The position numbers and the translations under genes were made by a program. This document shows, one piece after another, positions 61,952 through 64,000 of a stretch of 64,000 nt of DNA. Source of the DNA: UBA8231 sp036011085 (lineage in GTDB: Bacteria > Latescibacterota > UBA2968 > UBA8231); NCBI GenBank assembly GCA_036011085.1, contig DASCMS010000129.1, forward strand, positions 1-64,000, read 5' to 3'. Numbering within the stretch: position 1 is the first letter of the stretch; the number at the start of each line of letters is the position of its first letter. The notes beneath the pieces were generated by a model. The model was not told the DNA's origin and searched no databases. It saw only the letters and a list, made by a program, of their open reading frames with translations.

Positions 61952-61989
61952 GAGAGCAGACTCGCGGAAAAACTGCTAACATACCGACC

Positions 61990-63798
61990 ATGTTGCAGCG
62001 AATCCAGCAGCTGCGCGAGGCTCTCGGCTTCGCCATCAGCACCCGTATCTTCCTCTACTCGGTACTGACAGGGACCATCGCCGGCGTCGCCGCGGTGATG
62101 TTCACCGCGGCCCTGGAACTGGCAAGATTCATCTGCACGGAGTGGGCCGCCGGATTCGAGCAGTTGCAGCCCCCCGGCGAGATCCGCTACGACTTTTCCG
62201 CCCTGGCCACGCCGGCCGATGAGAGTCGTCTGTGGCTGCTTTTGCTGCTGCCCGCCATCGGTGGTCTGGCCAGCGGCTGGCTGGCCTGGCGTTGGGCGCC
62301 TGAGGCGCGCGGGCCCGGTACCGGCGCCGTGATCGAGGCCTTTCACAACCACCGGGGCACGATCCGGCCCATCGTGGCCCCGGTGAAAGCGCTGACGACG
62401 ATCATTACCCTGGCCACGGGCGGCGCGGCCGGCAAGGAAGGCCCCGTCATGCAGATCGGCGCCAGTCTCGGCAGCTGGCTGGGCACACGTCTGGGTCTGT
62501 CGGCCGCCCATCGCCGGATTCTCCTGCTGGCCGGCTGCGCCGGTGGCCTGGGTGCCATCTTCCGCGCCCCTCTCGGCGGCGCCATCACCTGTGTCGAGGT
62601 TCTCTATCGGGAGGATTTCGAGAGTGAGGCGCTGATCCCCTGCGTCACGTCCTCCATCGTCGCCTATTCGATCTACACCGGCATCTACGGTTTCTCCCAC
62701 ACGTTCACTTTTCCCGATGTCATGCTCACCGATGCCCGGGAGCTGGCCGTCTATCTCGTGCTCGGCGCGGCCTGCGCGCTGGGTGGCACACTCTACGTCA
62801 AGACCTTCTTCACAATGCGGGACCGTGTCTTTCGCCGGCTGAAACTGCCCGTCTGGCTGGTGCCGGGCGTCGGCGGTGCCCTTGTCGGTGTTCTGGCCCT
62901 GCTGGATCTGCGCATCCTGGGAGGCGGTTTCGGCGTGATCCAGAGTGTCGTCGATGGTGGTGTGGGACTGCAGGCCATGCTGGTCCTGGTCCTGCTGAAG
63001 ATCCTGGCGACCTCCTGTACGGTGGGCAGCGGCGGCTCCGGCGGGGTCTTCGGGCCATCGCTGTTCATCGGTGCCATGCTGGGTGGTATCGTCGGCACGG
63101 CAGGCCAGCAGCTGTTTCCGGACATCGCGCAGGTGCCGGCCGCCTACGTCGTGGTCGGCATGGGCAGTTTTCTCGCCGGTGTGGCCAACACGCCCCTGGC
63201 GGCCCTCATCATCGTCACCGAGATGACGGGGAGTTATCATCTGTTGCCGGCACTGATGCTGGTGTCGGCCTTCGCTTTCCTGTTCATGCGCCATGTGTCG
63301 ATCTATGAGGACCAGGTGCAGAACAAGTTTCACTCTCCCGCCCATCTGAAGGACTTCACCGTCGACGTGCTGAAGAACCTGCGCGTCGGCGATGTCTACG
63401 AACGTCTGGAGAACACCTCCGACGCCGTGGTCACCAACGAGATGGCCTATTTCTCGCTGAATGCCCTGTCGAAACGACTCGGACACCTGCACTTCGTCGT
63501 CACCGACACCGACGGGCAGTTGCGCGGCATGATCCGGCTGGACGAACTCGAGCTGCCCGACGACGAGGCGCTGCGTAGCCTGATTCTGATCGAGGACATG
63601 CTGGTGGAAGAGGCGGCGCCGATTCTGGTCGATGACGATCTGCATACGGCACTGGAGAAGCTCCTGTCGAGTGGTTTCGACAAACTACCGGTCGTAGCGG
63701 GTACCGACGCGACGCAGCGGTTTCTCGGGCATCTCGAATACAGCGACCTGCTGCGCCTCTACGACGAAGAGATGGCCCGCGTGGATCGCATGGACTGA
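61990..63798 (+). CDS. ClC chloride channel/transporter with C-terminal CBS domains
   Basis: A 602-residue protein. The ClC core has the ion-path motifs ARGPGTGAVIEA, GKEGPVMQIGA with the gating Glu, and GSGGSGGVFGPSLFIGA. Two CBS domains follow from about residue 445 (NLRVGDVYERLE; LVEEAAPILVDD). The first gating Glu is kept, compatible with a Cl-/H+ antiporter; the CBS pair suggests regulation by a nucleotide. An extended -10-like TGCTAACAT (61974-61982) lies just before the start. Confidence 0.93.
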   Translation: MLQRIQQLREALGFAISTRIFLYSVLTGTIAGVAAVMFTAALELARFICTEWAAGFEQLQPPGEIRYDFSALATPADESRLWLLLLLPAIGGLASGWLAWRWAPEARGPGTGAVIEAFHNHRGTIRPIVAPVKALTTIITLATGGAAGKEGPVMQIGASLGSWLGTRLGLSAAHRRILLLAGCAGGLGAIFRAPLGGAITCVEVLYREDFESEALIPCVTSSIVAYSIYTGIYGFSHTFTFPDVMLTDARELAVYLVLGAACALGGTLYVKTFFTMRDRVFRRLKLPVWLVPGVGGALVGVLALLDLRILGGGFGVIQSVVDGGVGLQAMLVLVLLKILATSCTVGSGGSGGVFGPSLFIGAMLGGIVGTAGQQLFPDIAQVPAAYVVVGMGSFLAGVANTPLAALIIVTEMTGSYHLLPALMLVSAFAFLFMRHVSIYEDQVQNKFHSPAHLKDFTVDVLKNLRVGDVYERLENTSDAVVTNEMAYFSLNALSKRLGHLHFVVTDTDGQLRGMIRLDELELPDDEALRSLILIEDMLVEEAAPILVDDDLHTALEKLLSSGFDKLPVVAGTDATQRFLGHLEYSDLLRLYDEEMARVDRMD

Positions 63799-63799
63799 C

Positions 63800-64000
63800 G
63801 TGCCGACGCCACACCCGCACATCCTGATCACGGCAGGGGACAGTTCCGGCCTGCCCACCGTCGACGATCTGCGAATCGCCATCGAAGAACGGGGTGTCCG
63901 TCGCCGCATGTGGGGCGGGATTCGGAAGAGTGTCGAGGCCGTACTCGAGGCAGAACCCATCACGCCTTTCGACCCGCTGCCGGGCCGCTCGGCCGCCGAC
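63800..64000 (+). CDS. Unidentified protein, N-terminal part (3' end outside window)
   Basis: From GTG 63800, one base after the ClC stop codon, an open frame of 67 codons runs to the window end. It begins PHPHILITAGDSSGLPTVDD, then becomes basic and helical. No motif is recognised; a resemblance to the ISAGEPSG start of LpxB-type proteins is too weak to use. Probably co-transcribed with the ClC channel gene. Confidence 0.5.
   Translation, partial: MPTPHPHILITAGDSSGLPTVDDLRIAIEERGVRRRMWGGIRKSVEAVLEAEPITPFDPLPGRSAAD

Noticed and set aside
61948..63645. 565-codon minus-strand frame
   Set aside because: Antisense to the ClC channel; Gln/His/Asp-rich translation without domain structure.
63800..64000. 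LpxB (lipid-A-disaccharide synthase) start
   Set aside because: Only a short ITAGDSSG resemblance; the following residues do not match the family.

Overview
The window is a GC-rich, gene-dense bacterial chromosome segment with about 55 protein genes and one tRNA, and with no insertion sequence, prophage, CRISPR array or rRNA that I can see. A complete cytochrome c maturation locus, several lipoprotein signals, a TrkA/TrkH pair and many signal peptides point to a diderm (Gram-negative) organism. The mix of three S1-type sulfatases, phytanoyl-CoA-dioxygenase-like genes, Gfo/Idh/MocA oxidoreductases, an M81 (MlrC-like) peptidase, a mannonate-dehydratase-like gene, and an extracellular protein with a FlgD-like C-terminus resembles uncultivated marine FCB-related lineages such as Latescibacterota or Poribacteria. 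That placement is an inference from gene content only.

Layout. 1-6.1 kb: end of an unknown gene, a parvulin-type lipoprotein chaperone, a large secreted protein with eight Asp-rich calcium-binding-like repeats, and a CBM9-like secreted protein with a clear promoter and a perfect terminator. 6.2-12.06 kb: a sulfated-glycan locus of sulfatase, a solute-binding-protein/permease fusion, a second permease, and a second sulfatase that is cut short. At about 12.06 kb the plus-strand sulfatase and a minus-strand lipoprotein gene both lose their C-termini at the same point, which marks a rearrangement or an assembly join. 12.06-30.8 kb (all minus): two tandem bifunctional-nuclease/UVR genes with their own promoter; a Ccm operon with a CxxxY-type CcmE and two unfamiliar membrane partners; a THUMP-like methyltransferase, M24 peptidase, HtrA protease, sigma-54 activator, Crp/Fnr regulator and a 1250-residue TPR protein, these last six forming one run behind a good promoter.

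30.9-40.1 kb (plus): ispE, tRNA-Gln, rplY, pth, a K+-dependent-type membrane pyrophosphatase, rpsF, a DUF2232-like membrane protein and rplI (rpsR is missing from its usual place), then small coiled-coil and lipoprotein genes and a PhyH-like dioxygenase. 40.1-49 kb: an Ldh2-type dehydrogenase, a PhyH fragment, gapA with a hairpin leader, a membrane-anchored FGE-fold protein lacking the catalytic cysteines, a DtxR-like regulator, an SBF-like transporter, a third sulfatase, a spermidine-synthase-like protein and an unassigned 398-residue protein. 48.9-57.6 kb: purple-acid-phosphatase-like enzyme, a four-gene minus operon (UxuA-like, M81, two Gfo/Idh/MocA), a BNR sialidase-like protein and an enolase-superfamily enzyme, together suggesting sugar-acid and glycan catabolism. 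57.6-64 kb: membrane beta-propeller protein, TrkH, TrkA, and divergently a ClC chloride channel with CBS domains, then the start of an unidentified gene.

The most unusual items are the SBP-permease fusion, the double truncation at 12.06 kb, the variant Ccm operon, the sulfatase with a CxSxR active-site motif, and membrane genes whose first helix lies upstream of any ATG, GTG or TTG codon.
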